Shown: piece after piece, positions 1 through 6,107 of the stretch
Position numbering within the stretch: the stretch's first letter is position 1
Layout of the letters: every line of letters begins with the position of its first letter
Source of the DNA: Rhodoluna sp.
GTDB taxonomy: Bacteria > Actinomycetota > Actinomycetes > Actinomycetales > Microbacteriaceae
DNA: 6,248 nucleotides
Direction of reading: 5' to 3'
Assembly: GCA_017984715.1 (NCBI GenBank)
Contig: JAGNYY010000037.1
Coordinates: 1-6,248 of the forward strand
The notes under the pieces: model-generated
The model's database searches: none
Told to the model about the DNA's origin: nothing
What the model saw: the letters and a program-made list of their open reading frames with translations, nothing else
Translations under genes and position numbers: made by a program

Positions 1-591
1 ATTATCGGCACGCTGGCATTTGCACTCTCCGGCTTGATCGAAGCGGCTCGTAAGAAGCTGGACATTGTTGGCATGGCCATCGTGACCGCTTTGGCTGCAT
101 TCGGTGGTGGAACTTTGCGTGACATCTTGCTTGATCGGCGACCGTTCTTCTGGGTTCAAAACGAAATCTGGATTTGGGTCATTCTTTTGATGTGTGCGCT
201 CGCGCTGTTGTTCATGCGGGCAAGGCATATTGAGCTAACCGAGCGTTCGATGCAGTGGCCAGATGCCCTGGGTCTAGGAATCTTCGCCGCTTCAGGCACC
301 CAAATTGCAATCACGGCAGGGATGACCCCAATCATCGCCGTGGTCATGGGCGTAATCACCCCTGTTTTTGGTGGCGTTCTGCGCGATGTTGTCGTAAACG
401 AGATTCCTCGCGCATTCAATGATCACCAGCCGTACGCGGTGATTGCTTTTGCCGGGGGATGGCTAGTTGTTGGTTTGAACCTCTTGGGCTGGCCGGCGTT
501 CTGGGCGATTGCGGTTGGTGCGTTGGCAATCACAGCTTTGCGCTTGATGGCTGTTGTGCTTGGTTGGCGATTGCCAACCTGGCGCGTTTGA
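1..591 (+). CDS. UPF0126 / TRIC-channel-like (YicG family) inner-membrane protein, 5' partial
   Basis: The reading frame is open from base 1 and ends at TGA 589-591, giving 196 residues. The family is usually a little over 200 residues, so only about the first ten are missing. A TTG at 34 is internal, not the start, because the residues before it (IIGTLAFALSG) already match the first family helix. Two homologous halves are visible, each with the family glycine/arginine signature: GGGTLRD at about residues 35-41 and FGGVLRD at about 123-129, each followed by a proline some six residues on (RRPFF, EIPRAF). Hydrophobic segments surround both, as expected for a seven-helix membrane protein. Family members are linked to small-molecule or cation permeation (E. 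coli YicG has been assigned to glycine transport; archaeal and bacterial TRIC homologues conduct cations). The substrate here cannot be told. It converges with the HicB-like gene, leaving 13 bp between the stops. Family assignment is strong, function is not. Confidence 0.88.
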   Translation: MIGTLAFALSGLIEAARKKLDIVGMAIVTALAAFGGGTLRDILLDRRPFFWVQNEIWIWVILLMCALALLFMRARHIELTERSMQWPDALGLGIFAASGTQIAITAGMTPIIAVVMGVITPVFGGVLRDVVVNEIPRAFNDHQPYAVIAFAGGWLVVGLNLLGWPAFWAIAVGALAITALRLMAVVLGWRLPTWRV

Positions 592-614
592 CGCTAGAAA
601 GTTTTTAGGCGTCA
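589..614. terminator. Hairpin spanning both stop codons of a convergent gene pair
   Basis: TGACGC (589-594) pairs with GCGTCA (609-614). With one bulged base (608) the stem continues TAGAA/TTTTA to a 3-nt loop, about 11 pairs including one G-U. It covers the TGA of the upstream membrane gene and the TAA (605-607) of the HicB-like gene, so it could end transcripts from either side. No T-run follows the stem on either strand, so it is not a classical intrinsic terminator. Hairpins without a U-tract are proposed as terminators in actinobacteria, which is why I keep it at modest confidence. Confidence 0.4.
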
Positions 615-991
615 GCTTCTGTGCATGGCGCAAGTTGAGCAACTCGCTGAGGGGTTACGCCTAGCAACACGGCGATGTCGCGCATGGTCAAGCCTTCATC
701 TCGCATGCGGCCGACTACGTCTCGAATCTCATTTGATGCTTCTTCTTGAAGTCTGGTAGCTTCTCGCATTTTGGTTTGAGCAGCCTCGATGTCGCAAATG
801 ATTCCAGGCATCACCGCCTCAACCTTGATGACGATGTCGCACTGCGATTCGCCGGTTGACTTCTCAGCAAGAGCCTTAAGTTGCTCGGTGGCTTTATCAA
901 GACGTTTCGAGGTGGTGGTGAAGTTGTTCAGTTCAGGGCACGCAATCAACCAGCCATCGGCCTGGCGCTCTGCAGTTGCAGTGATTTTCAT
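605..991 (-). CDS. Orphan HicB-like antitoxin-type protein with C-terminal helix-turn-helix
   Basis: This is a 128-residue protein. Residues 1-60 resemble the HicB fold (a partial RNase H-like beta/alpha domain): MKITATAERQADGWLIACPE followed by a helix starting near LDKATEQLKALAE. Residues about 65-95 are a charged, probably coiled helix. Residues about 102-121 (TMRDIAVLLGVTPQRVAQL) are a clear helix-turn-helix. HicB proteins normally neutralise the small HicA mRNA interferase and repress their own operon. No HicA-sized reading frame is seen beside it, so it may act only as a DNA-binding regulator. The start at 991 is chosen over an in-frame ATG at 1021 because AAGGAGGGG lies just upstream at good distance; the longer start would lie inside the inverted repeat at 1020-1038. 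It is divergent from the DoxX-like gene, and two palindromes between them are candidate operators. The HTH is well supported; the HicB relation rests on pattern only. Confidence 0.75.
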   Translation of the reverse strand: MKITATAERQADGWLIACPELNNFTTTSKRLDKATEQLKALAEKSTGESQCDIVIKVEAVMPGIICDIEAAQTKMREATRLQEEASNEIRDVVGRMRDEGLTMRDIAVLLGVTPQRVAQLAPCTEADA

Positions 992-995
992 GGTG

Positions 996-1004
996 CCCCT
1001 CCTT
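996..1004 (-). promoter_or_regulatory. Strong ribosome binding site fixing the HicB-like start
   Basis: On the minus strand AAGGAGGGG precedes the ATG at 991; the AAGGAGG core is 6 nt away. This is the best Shine-Dalgarno match in the window and decides the start in favour of MKITATAE rather than the ten-residue-longer form. Confidence 0.8.
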
Positions 1005-1019
1005 GCTGAATCGGCTCTC

Positions 1020-1038
1020 ACTTATCTTAGCGATAAGT
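1020..1038. promoter_or_regulatory. Perfect inverted repeat, candidate operator 1
   Basis: ACTTATC-ttagc-GATAAGT has perfect 7-bp arms around a 5-bp spacer. It lies between the divergent HicB-like and DoxX-like genes, some 30 bp upstream of the HicB-like ATG, where a bound repressor would cover the -10/start-site region of that gene. A dimeric HTH protein such as the adjacent HicB-like product is the obvious candidate binder; this is inference from position and symmetry. Confidence 0.5.
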
Positions 1039-1040
1039 TT

Positions 1041-1070
1041 TGTCTAGGGTGGCTTGACTTATTTAGTCAA
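1041..1070 (-). promoter_or_regulatory. Possible promoter of the HicB-like gene
   Basis: On the minus strand TTGACT (1070-1065) precedes TAGACA (1046-1041) with an 18-bp spacer. The -10 is poor. An alternative -10, TAAGAT at 1029-1024, lies inside the first palindrome but lacks a good -35. Either choice places the start site within or next to the inverted repeat at 1020-1038. Confidence 0.25.
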
Positions 1071-1071
1071 G
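1053..1071. promoter_or_regulatory. Perfect inverted repeat, candidate operator 2 / shared -35 region
   Basis: CTTGACT-tattt-AGTCAAG has the same geometry as the repeat at 1020-1038 (7-bp arms, 5-bp spacer), centred 33 bp away, about three helical turns. Because it is palindromic, it presents a TTGACT -35-like hexamer on both strands, so binding here could switch both divergent promoters. The two palindromes share only a loose CTTNNC half-site, so they may serve one protein or two. Confidence 0.45.
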
Positions 1072-1083
1072 GTGTGCTTTACT
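1054..1083 (+). promoter_or_regulatory. Predicted promoter of the DoxX-like gene
   Basis: TTGACT (1054-1059) is followed after 18 bp by TTTACT (1078-1083), a reasonable sigma-70-type pair. The transcript would begin near 1090 and give a leader of roughly 45 nt to the ATG at 1136. The -35 hexamer is one arm of the palindrome at 1053-1071, implying repression by whatever binds it. Predicted by eye only. Confidence 0.4.
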
Positions 1084-1135
1084 TTTCAACTGTAAGCCCG
1101 ACAAGCGGGAAACTCAAGACTATTTAGAGGCAATC

Positions 1136-1546
1136 ATGAACATCTTTTTGGCAATCGCCGCAATCATTTTCTCAGCGCTAACCGCATTCACTTTCTTCAA
1201 GGCCGGCTCAATGAAGGCAAAGGCAAGTGAAGAAACTCTGCTTGGTGCTGGCATGGGCTGGGTTAAGGGCCGCATGGGCGTTGTCCGTGTAGTTGCATGG
1301 CTTGAAATTCTTGGAGCCATCGGCATCCTCGCTGGCCCGGTTGGCGCTTGGTTGACCAACTTTGATTGGTCTAAGTGGACCGGTGTGGCTGCGGGCGCGG
1401 GTTTGACCCTGACCATGATCGTTGCCTACATCATGCACGTCGTTCGTGGCGAGGCAAAGTACACCTGGAAGATGAACTTCGGAATCATCGCCGTCGCTGC
1501 TGTTGCGACGGTGCTTCAGGCAGTTGTAGCGCTTCCTCTGTTCTAA
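1136..1546 (+). CDS. Small DoxX-like integral membrane protein
   Basis: A 136-residue, four-helix membrane protein: hydrophobic segments at about residues 1-21, 50-72, 84-103 and 113-134. The pattern (FFKAGSMK after helix 1, a GRMGVVR...WLEILGAIGIL stretch, and the MHVVRGE loop before the last helix) fits the DoxX-like family, whose length and topology it shares. Family members are poorly characterised; some are linked to quinone or thiol redox and stress resistance, but nothing here shows a substrate. The ATG at 1136 has TAGAGG five bases upstream. A promoter-like TTGACT/TTTACT pair and two palindromes lie in front of it, shared with the divergent HicB-like regulator, so regulation by that protein is plausible. 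It ends in TAA 1544-1546, overlapping the stop of the opposing ECF S gene by 4 bp, and is followed by a strong hairpin terminator. Family call moderate, membrane nature certain. Confidence 0.72.
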   Translation: MNIFLAIAAIIFSALTAFTFFKAGSMKAKASEETLLGAGMGWVKGRMGVVRVVAWLEILGAIGILAGPVGAWLTNFDWSKWTGVAAGAGLTLTMIVAYIMHVVRGEAKYTWKMNFGIIAVAAVATVLQAVVALPLF

Positions 1547-2313
1547 TCAAGCGGAAAGAATTCAACCTTGTTGGCTGCTCTGCGAAGAGTGGCCAACAAG
1601 GTTTTTCCAGTTAAAGCAATCAACACAACGGTGGTAACGGCTCGGCCAAGATCCCAGATCAAACCGCCGGTGAAGATTTCATACCGAAGGAATGCCTGCA
1701 GGTTATCGGCGATCGCCGAACCTGGCACAAAGGACAGGCTCGAGCCCGTTCCGGCAAGAAAAGGCCAGCTCCACATTGTCATGAGAGCGCCATAGACGAA
1801 GCTCGCGACTACGGCGTAAGCGCTCAAGACGGTGCGCTCCAAGGTTCGCCTCCCCGCCGCCAAACCTAGTAGCCCAGCGCCAACGCCAACTAAACCTGCC
1901 GCCATCATCTGAAATGGTAACCAAGGGCCGACACCGGCACCCAAGAGCGCAGAAATCAACAGTGACCCGCTCCCTAATAAGAAACCAAAGCCAGCACCAA
2001 AGACGTATGCCCCAAGAATGATTAGAAAAAAGACTGTTTCGATGCCCGATACGCCGGCTCCGAGCAAGCGAATAACAGCATTGAGCGCAATCAAGAGACC
2101 GAGCATGGCAAGTCTTCGTGAATCTAATTTGCCCGAACTGAATTCGATCAGCAAGGCCACAAGCAGCGCTGGCATGAGTGCAATGAAAGTTGCTTGGGCG
2201 ACCTCGGCCTGGTCTGTGTTTGAGGCTGAAATGAAAAGTGGCCAAGTGAACATCAGCAGGGATGCTAACGTTCCAATCGCGATCGTTAGGGCTGACCATG
2301 CCTTGGTGTTCAT
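1543..2313 (-). CDS. ECF transporter S component (substrate-binding membrane subunit), possibly for cobalamin
   Basis: A 256-residue, highly hydrophobic protein with about six or more membrane segments. Residues 101-150 carry the S-component hallmark: a glycine-rich helix (FGAGFGFLLGSGSLLISALLG) running into GPWLPFQM at 129-136 and a further glycine-rich helix. The G-P-W-x-P-x-Q-M loop is typical of ECF substrate-specific components, including those thought to handle corrinoids. S components bind the vitamin in the membrane and hand it over through the T subunit and the ATPases. The start at 2313 overlaps the stop of the ATPase gene as ATGA, so it is probably translated by re-initiation. It is the last gene of the operon; its TAG overlaps the TAA of the convergent DoxX-like gene. 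Substrate is inferred from context (B12-box leader and transcobalamin-like partners), not from its own residues. Family call is strong, B12 specificity moderate. Confidence 0.82.
   Translation of the reverse strand: MNTKAWSALTIAIGTLASLLMFTWPLFISASNTDQAEVAQATFIALMPALLVALLIEFSSGKLDSRRLAMLGLLIALNAVIRLLGAGVSGIETVFFLIILGAYVFGAGFGFLLGSGSLLISALLGAGVGPWLPFQMMAAGLVGVGAGLLGLAAGRRTLERTVLSAYAVVASFVYGALMTMWSWPFLAGTGSSLSFVPGSAIADNLQAFLRYEIFTGGLIWDLGRAVTTVVLIALTGKTLLATLRRAANKVEFFPLD
1564..1606 (+). terminator. Strong intrinsic terminator of the DoxX-like gene, inside the opposing coding sequence
   Basis: AACCTTGTTGGC (1564-1575) pairs with GCCAACAAGGTT (1592-1603). Two G-U pairs (1576-1591, 1577-1590) and CTCT/AGAG continue the stem to a GCGA tetraloop (1582-1585), about 18 continuous pairs on the plus-strand RNA, followed by T's to 1606. 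On the minus-strand RNA the two G-U pairs become A-C mismatches, so the structure is tuned for the plus transcript. It begins 17 bp after the DoxX-like stop and lies wholly within the last codons of the minus-strand ECF S gene. Confidence 0.8.
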
Positions 2314-3638
2314 TCGATTTCCCCAGAGCTAGATACCAAGCCATTGTCAATTTTTAGAACTCGATTGGCGACGTTTTCAAGAAAATCGAGGTCGTGGGTC
2401 GCAATCAAAATCGCGTGACCGTTTTCGCTAAGGCTAAGCAGCGCCTTTGCAAGTTCGTGGCGGGCGGGCACGTCGAGTCCGCGAGTCGGTTCATCCAGGA
2501 TCAGGGTTTTCGCGCCGGTTGATAACTGAATAGCCAACACCAAAGCCAGCTGCTGACCCGCAGACAGGTCTCGGGGGTGTTTGAGGGGGTCTATGCGCCC
2601 GACCATGTCTTCTAGATAACTTGATGAACGCTTTGCTCCGGCCGCGACGCGGGTGTCAGCTTCCGCCAGTTCATCCGACACGGAGCTGAGAAAAAGTAAA
2701 TCTTGAGCGTTTTGTGGAACCATGGCGACCTCAGCGCCCTGGCGCATTGCATCCTCAAGAACAGCCCAAAGCAAAGTTGATTTTCCGCTGCCATTGTCGC
2801 CATGGATTCCGGTAATCTGGCCCGCCTCGAACTCGATACTCAGTGGTTGAAGGGTGAAACCTGAGGGATGGCGTTTCTGAAGTCTGTGGCACGTAAAAAT
2901 CTTTTGGCCTTGGATGTGCTGTTGTGGCCTTGCTGGCCACCTGTGTTCGACCTTCTGATTTTTGGTTTCTCGGTTTAGTGACCCATCGTTTTCGACGAAC
3001 AGGATTCGATCGACGAAGGGCAATACTCGTTCAAATCGGTGTTCGGCGATGAGCACCGTGATTCCGTGCTGCTTCGAAAGGTTTTTCAGGTCACGGATGA
3101 GTGCTTCGGCGCTGGCTGCATCGAGCGCCGATGTTGGCTCATCCAGTAGAAGCAGCTTCTGACCCGCGGCCATGGCCGAGGCAATAGCCACGCGCTGCTG
3201 TTGCCCTCCAGACAGATCGGCCAAATTGGCTTTGAGTAGGTTTTGCACGGAGAATTTTGCAGCTAGGTCTTGAATTCGTTTCTCGATGGCCGTTGGTGCC
3301 CAGCCCAGTTGCTCCAGGCTGAACGAGAGCTCTTCCTCGACCGTGTCCGTAGCAAATGCTGCCTCCGGTTGTTGGTTTACGTAGGCAACTTGTTCGGCCA
3401 GGTCGTGTGGCTGAAGTCTGGTTACGTCTCTGCCTTCGATTTCGATCGAGCCGCTCAGTCTTCCGCCGGTGAAGTGAGGCACTAAACCATTGATTGCTTT
3501 AAGAAGCGTAGATTTTCCGCTGCCGGTCGCCCCTTTAAGCAGTACAAATTCACCGGCTTCAAATCGGAGGTTTATGTTTCGAAGCGCCGGCGAATCTGCG
3601 TGTTTGTAACTGAACGTGAGGTTCTTGATTTGCAGCAT
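2310..3638 (-). CDS. Fused double ECF/ABC transporter ATPase (EcfA-EcfA')
   Basis: 442 residues with two complete ABC nucleotide-binding domains. Domain 1: Walker A GATGSGKST (36-44), Q-loop Q89/Q90, signature LSGGQ (142-146), Walker B LLLLDE (162-167), switch H200. Domain 2: Walker A GDNGSGKST (280-288), Q-loop Q309, signature LSAGQ (358-362), Walker B TLILDE (378-383), switch H415. All catalytic positions are intact in both, so both sites should hydrolyse ATP. ECF modules often use two separate ATPase genes; here they are joined by a linker around residues 215-255. The start is taken at 3638 because its ATG overlaps the T-subunit stop as TGATG and MLQIKNLTFSY is the normal ABC N-terminus; an ATG 75 bp further upstream would add residues unlike the family. 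It acts on the cytoplasmic face, driving the T/S pair encoded on either side. Assignment very secure. Confidence 0.95.
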   Translation of the reverse strand: MLQIKNLTFSYKHADSPALRNINLRFEAGEFVLLKGATGSGKSTLLKAINGLVPHFTGGRLSGSIEIEGRDVTRLQPHDLAEQVAYVNQQPEAAFATDTVEEELSFSLEQLGWAPTAIEKRIQDLAAKFSVQNLLKANLADLSGGQQQRVAIASAMAAGQKLLLLDEPTSALDAASAEALIRDLKNLSKQHGITVLIAEHRFERVLPFVDRILFVENDGSLNRETKNQKVEHRWPARPQQHIQGQKIFTCHRLQKRHPSGFTLQPLSIEFEAGQITGIHGDNGSGKSTLLWAVLEDAMRQGAEVAMVPQNAQDLLFLSSVSDELAEADTRVAAGAKRSSSYLEDMVGRIDPLKHPRDLSAGQQLALVLAIQLSTGAKTLILDEPTRGLDVPARHELAKALLSLSENGHAILIATHDLDFLENVANRVLKIDNGLVSSSGEIE

Positions 3639-4582
3639 CAGAGCACCCCGCCCCATGACAACCCCGCGAGGGCAAGGGCAACAGTGCAAACCAGGGTGTC
3701 TCGACTTGTCCATTTTTGTGGTTGATACCTCGTGCGAATTTGGCGCAGGCTAGCAATTCGGCTGGTCGCCAATATCGACAAAAGCCCAGCGGCAATCAAA
3801 AGTCCGGCAATCAAAGGTTCTGGCTCGGTTAGTAATAGGTATGCGCCAATCGAGAGACACGAGAGCCCGACAACCGACAGAGCTCTGCTAGAAGTTTGCT
3901 GCCGCTGGCTAAGCACTCCCTGGCGACCGAATCCTCTTGCCGACATGGATGCGGCCAGGGCTAAGGATCTTTCGATTGTGTCTTCCAGCACCGGGATGAA
4001 TAGGCTGCTGAGCAGGTTTTGGTTCTTGCTTCGGCCGCGAAGGCGGCGGGCCTGCCTTACTCGTCTCGCGCTGTCAATAAGTTGTGGTGCCATGTTGATC
4101 GCAATAACCCAGGCGCTCGCAACCTCGTAAAGCGCACCAGGAGTGTTCTTTAATAACTTTCTAGGGTTCGCCAAAGTGTTAGCAAGACCCACGCTCAGAA
4201 TGATTGCGGCCATTCTCAGACCATCGCGGAGTGCTCCAAACAGTGCATCCCAGCTAACCCGACCAAACAGCTCAACCCCGCCGAGGTCACCGAGTGAAAC
4301 GTTCAGCGACGGAAGCTCGAAGGCCACATTTAAGCCACTATCGAAGTTGAAAATTATGCGAAAGAGTACCCGGATGACGACCACGATGAAAGCCGTAACC
4401 AAATAGAAGGTGAGTGAACGCGACCAAGGGGCAGTTTCGCGGGCAAGCAGCGTGATGGCAACGACTGCGAAAATTAGCCCGATAAGTGAAGCCAGTTCCG
4501 ATGTCGCTGCAGCGCTCACGGCAAAGCACAGGCCAAGCACCCACCAGGAATAAGGGTGGATTGCGCTGGCCTTAAAGTTCAT
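3638..4582 (-). CDS. ECF transporter T component (transmembrane coupling subunit)
   Basis: 314 residues, multi-pass: hydrophobic stretches at about residues 12-47, 57-78, 122-136, 150-168, 236-274 and 296-314. Between them lies the cytoplasmic coupling domain with the two arginine motifs that define EcfT proteins: QARRLRGR (A178-R179-R180) and SARGFGR (A215-R216-G217). These helices dock onto the paired ATPases and carry conformational changes to the S component. The protein is somewhat longer than many EcfT proteins, with an extra soluble segment around residues 79-112 and a long C-terminal pair of helices. Start and stop are both shared: the ATG at 4582 overlaps the DUF4430 stop (TGATG) and its own TGA overlaps the ATPase ATG in the same way. 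Position between the secreted partners and the ATPase supports one dedicated importer rather than a shared, genome-wide energising module. Confidence 0.9.
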   Translation of the reverse strand: MNFKASAIHPYSWWVLGLCFAVSAAATSELASLIGLIFAVVAITLLARETAPWSRSLTFYLVTAFIVVVIRVLFRIIFNFDSGLNVAFELPSLNVSLGDLGGVELFGRVSWDALFGALRDGLRMAAIILSVGLANTLANPRKLLKNTPGALYEVASAWVIAINMAPQLIDSARRVRQARRLRGRSKNQNLLSSLFIPVLEDTIERSLALAASMSARGFGRQGVLSQRQQTSSRALSVVGLSCLSIGAYLLLTEPEPLIAGLLIAAGLLSILATSRIASLRQIRTRYQPQKWTSRDTLVCTVALALAGLSWGGVL

Positions 4583-5103
4583 CAGCAGTCGCCGACTTCA
4601 GGTGAAACTCTCGGCGGGGTCGAGTCGTCGTTTGGCCCGACCCACTTCCAACCTTCGAATCCGCCACACTCGACCACATGAGTGGCTGCACCTTGGCCGC
4701 TCAATAGCCAACCGCCACCAAGTTTCTTCGAGGTAACAAAGTACGCCCAGTGGCCATCCGAGTATGCCGGCGTTTCATCACATGCCTCGGCTTGCTCCGT
4801 TGGCCAACCATCTAGCCTGCAAACGAAGCCCGTTGGATACTGGTCGGTGCCTTGAACGGCGGTATCTGATCGAACCAAAAGATCCCAGCCGGTTGAAGCG
4901 TTAGGCAAGTCGGCGAGCTGAATCACTTTGGTCTCACGACCGGAATCTGATCCGAAGTCCACCACTAAAGTCGCCGACTTTAGTGGGCCAACTGTCGCGG
5001 ATGAGTTATCGGAAGACTGCGGCGGGTTCAAGCCAGACCAAACGCCGCCGACCGCCACCAGCGCGATCAGCAGCATCAGGGCAAGCCTGAGGTTGAGGCG
5101 CAT
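4582..5103 (-). CDS. Secreted/anchored DUF4430 (transcobalamin C-domain-like) protein
   Basis: 173 residues. Residues 1-23 are a short basic start (MRLNLR) and a hydrophobic helix, a signal peptide or N-terminal anchor; no lipobox cysteine follows. After a Ser/Asn-rich linker (28-42), residues 43-158 form the DUF4430-like domain: a first strand (SATLVVDFG), the TGWDLLVRS helix, and the signature WAYFVTSKKLGGGWLLSGQGA (119-139, with a W-x-Y start and a GA end) followed by a conserved W near 152-154. Cysteines 95 and 108 could form a disulfide; C146 and C173 are a second possible pair, suiting an extracellular protein. DUF4430 resembles the small C-terminal domain of animal transcobalamin and intrinsic factor that covers bound B12. 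It starts 2 nt after the stop of the toroid protein gene and overlaps the EcfT start, so it is probably made together with both. A 25-bp palindrome lies inside the linker/first-strand codons. Family call good; cobalamin contact is inferred. Confidence 0.78.
   Translation of the reverse strand: MRLNLRLALMLLIALVAVGGVWSGLNPPQSSDNSSATVGPLKSATLVVDFGSDSGRETKVIQLADLPNASTGWDLLVRSDTAVQGTDQYPTGFVCRLDGWPTEQAEACDETPAYSDGHWAYFVTSKKLGGGWLLSGQGAATHVVECGGFEGWKWVGPNDDSTPPRVSPEVGDC
4962..4986. repeat. 25-bp perfect palindrome within the DUF4430 gene
   Basis: CCACTAAAGTCG (4962-4973) and CGACTTTAGTGG (4975-4986) are perfect 12-bp inverted arms around a single base. As RNA it would form an 11-pair stem with a 3-nt loop, about 120 nt after the DUF4430 start codon, in the codons for roughly residues 39-48. 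I see no second copy in the window. It may be a transcript-stability or translation-pausing element between the secretion-signal codons and the folded domain, or chance; see findings. Confidence 0.7.
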
Positions 5104-5105
5104 CT

Positions 5106-6101
5106 CTACTTCTTAACTGGGATGAGATTCAAATAACTGAGGCCAATCAACGGCACGTATCCCTGTGCAGTTGCAAATACGTCACCGACACCGTTTGACC
5201 AGGGCGTGATCAGGCCACCATCGATTGCGATTCGAGTTTTTAACCATCCCTGGATGGCTGTGACGTTTGCCCCCGCAGCCTTTAGCCCCATGGCTGCGTA
5301 GGCGGTGCCATTTACATCGACATCACCCCACGACTCCCAGTGGTTTCCCGCAACCTGAGTGGTCCGAAGATACTTGGCTGCGGCAATAATTGACTTTTGC
5401 TGAACCGCGGCTTGGCTCTTGCTGGCCGATTTTTTGGCAAGGGCAAGCGCCTGAAGTGCGATGCCGGTTGCATCAGCCGAGCTGGTGAGGGTGTCGCCAG
5501 TTTGATCCATGCCGAAACCGCCATCTGGGCGTTGAAGGCCGACCAAACTTGTCGCTACTGAGTTGGCAAGTTTCGTCTGGTTGTTAGTCGCCAAGCCGAG
5601 AATAGCCCAGGCATAGTCGAAGGTGTTTCCGGCGCTTGCAGCAATCGAACCATTCGCTGCAATGGCTTTCTTCAAGTCGGTGATAACCGCGTTTCTCAGC
5701 GGAGCATTCGGCGTCCCGAGCGCGATGCTGGTGAATAGGAACTTCCCGGCAATTCCTGGCTTGATCTTCTTGTCTGCACCGTAGGCATAGGTGGATACGA
5801 CCGACTTGGCTAGCGTTGTGCTGTCAGCCAAGACTGCCTTCACCGGCACGAACAGCTTGTCGGTTACCTTCTGGCCGGCTGCCTTGCGCTGAAGCATGGC
5901 CTCAAGGGTGAACCCGTAGTCAGGGGTTCCTGGCGTGAAGCCATCCAAGGCCTTGCCGGCAACAAACTTGTCGGTCAAAAACTTGACTGTGCTCGGATAG
6001 GTTTCGGTGGCGGCCTGAGCTGGCGTTAGGGGAGTTGCAATGGCAAAAGCGGCAGTTATGACTGCTGCTAGTGCTCGCAACCCAGATTTTGCTCCAAACA
6101 T
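5106..6101 (-). CDS. Secreted prenyltransferase/squalene-cyclase-repeat (alpha/alpha-toroid) protein, transcobalamin alpha-domain-like
   Basis: 331 residues from the chosen start. Residues 1-30 are a textbook Sec signal peptide (MFGAKSGLRA, a hydrophobic core, then TPLTPAQA before ATETY). The mature part is built of paired helices separated by glycine turns: FDYAWAILGLA (161-171), LVGLQRPDGGFGMD (186-199) then TSSADATGIALQALALAK, WGDVDVNGTAYAAMGLKAAG (258-277) and DGGLITPW with VFATAQGYVPLIGLSYL. The Q-x-x-D-G-G-F-G motif and the following ADATGIALQAL helix mark the terpenoid-cyclase/prenyltransferase toroid fold, which is also the fold of the large domain of intrinsic factor and transcobalamin. 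No catalytic Asp-rich cyclase motif (DXDD) is seen, so a binding role is more likely than an enzyme. The start at 6101 is preferred to an ATG at 6158 because GAAAGG lies six bases ahead and the signal peptide begins correctly there. First gene of the operon, behind a candidate B12 riboswitch. Confidence 0.8.
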   Translation of the reverse strand: MFGAKSGLRALAAVITAAFAIATPLTPAQAATETYPSTVKFLTDKFVAGKALDGFTPGTPDYGFTLEAMLQRKAAGQKVTDKLFVPVKAVLADSTTLAKSVVSTYAYGADKKIKPGIAGKFLFTSIALGTPNAPLRNAVITDLKKAIAANGSIAASAGNTFDYAWAILGLATNNQTKLANSVATSLVGLQRPDGGFGMDQTGDTLTSSADATGIALQALALAKKSASKSQAAVQQKSIIAAAKYLRTTQVAGNHWESWGDVDVNGTAYAAMGLKAAGANVTAIQGWLKTRIAIDGGLITPWSNGVGDVFATAQGYVPLIGLSYLNLIPVKK

Positions 6102-6107
6102 GTGGAA

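Noticed and set aside
992..1021. Ten-residue-longer start for the HicB-like protein
   Set aside because: It overlaps the inverted repeat and lacks a ribosome site, while the ATG at 991 has AAGGAGG at ideal spacing.
1703..2350. Long open frame on the minus strand in another phase across the ECF S gene, and similar open frames antisense to the other genes
   Set aside because: Their translations are low-complexity in Arg/Cys/Trp/His or shadow membrane codons, have no ribosome sites, and conflict with the well-supported genes.
3639..3713. A 25-residue N-terminal extension of the double ATPase from an ATG at 3713
   Set aside because: It would lie wholly inside the EcfT gene, reads as cysteine/proline-rich residues unlike ABC N-termini, and the TGATG start at 3638 gives the normal MLQIKNLTFSY beginning.
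4799..4808. 10-bp palindrome GTTGGCCAAC in the DUF4430 gene
   Set aside because: Short, without a loop, and expected by chance at this length; no positional logic.
5106..6101. Reading the toroid protein as a terpene cyclase or prenyltransferase enzyme
   Set aside because: It has an export signal and only the fold repeat; no DXDD or zinc-binding catalytic set is visible, and no isoprenoid genes are nearby.
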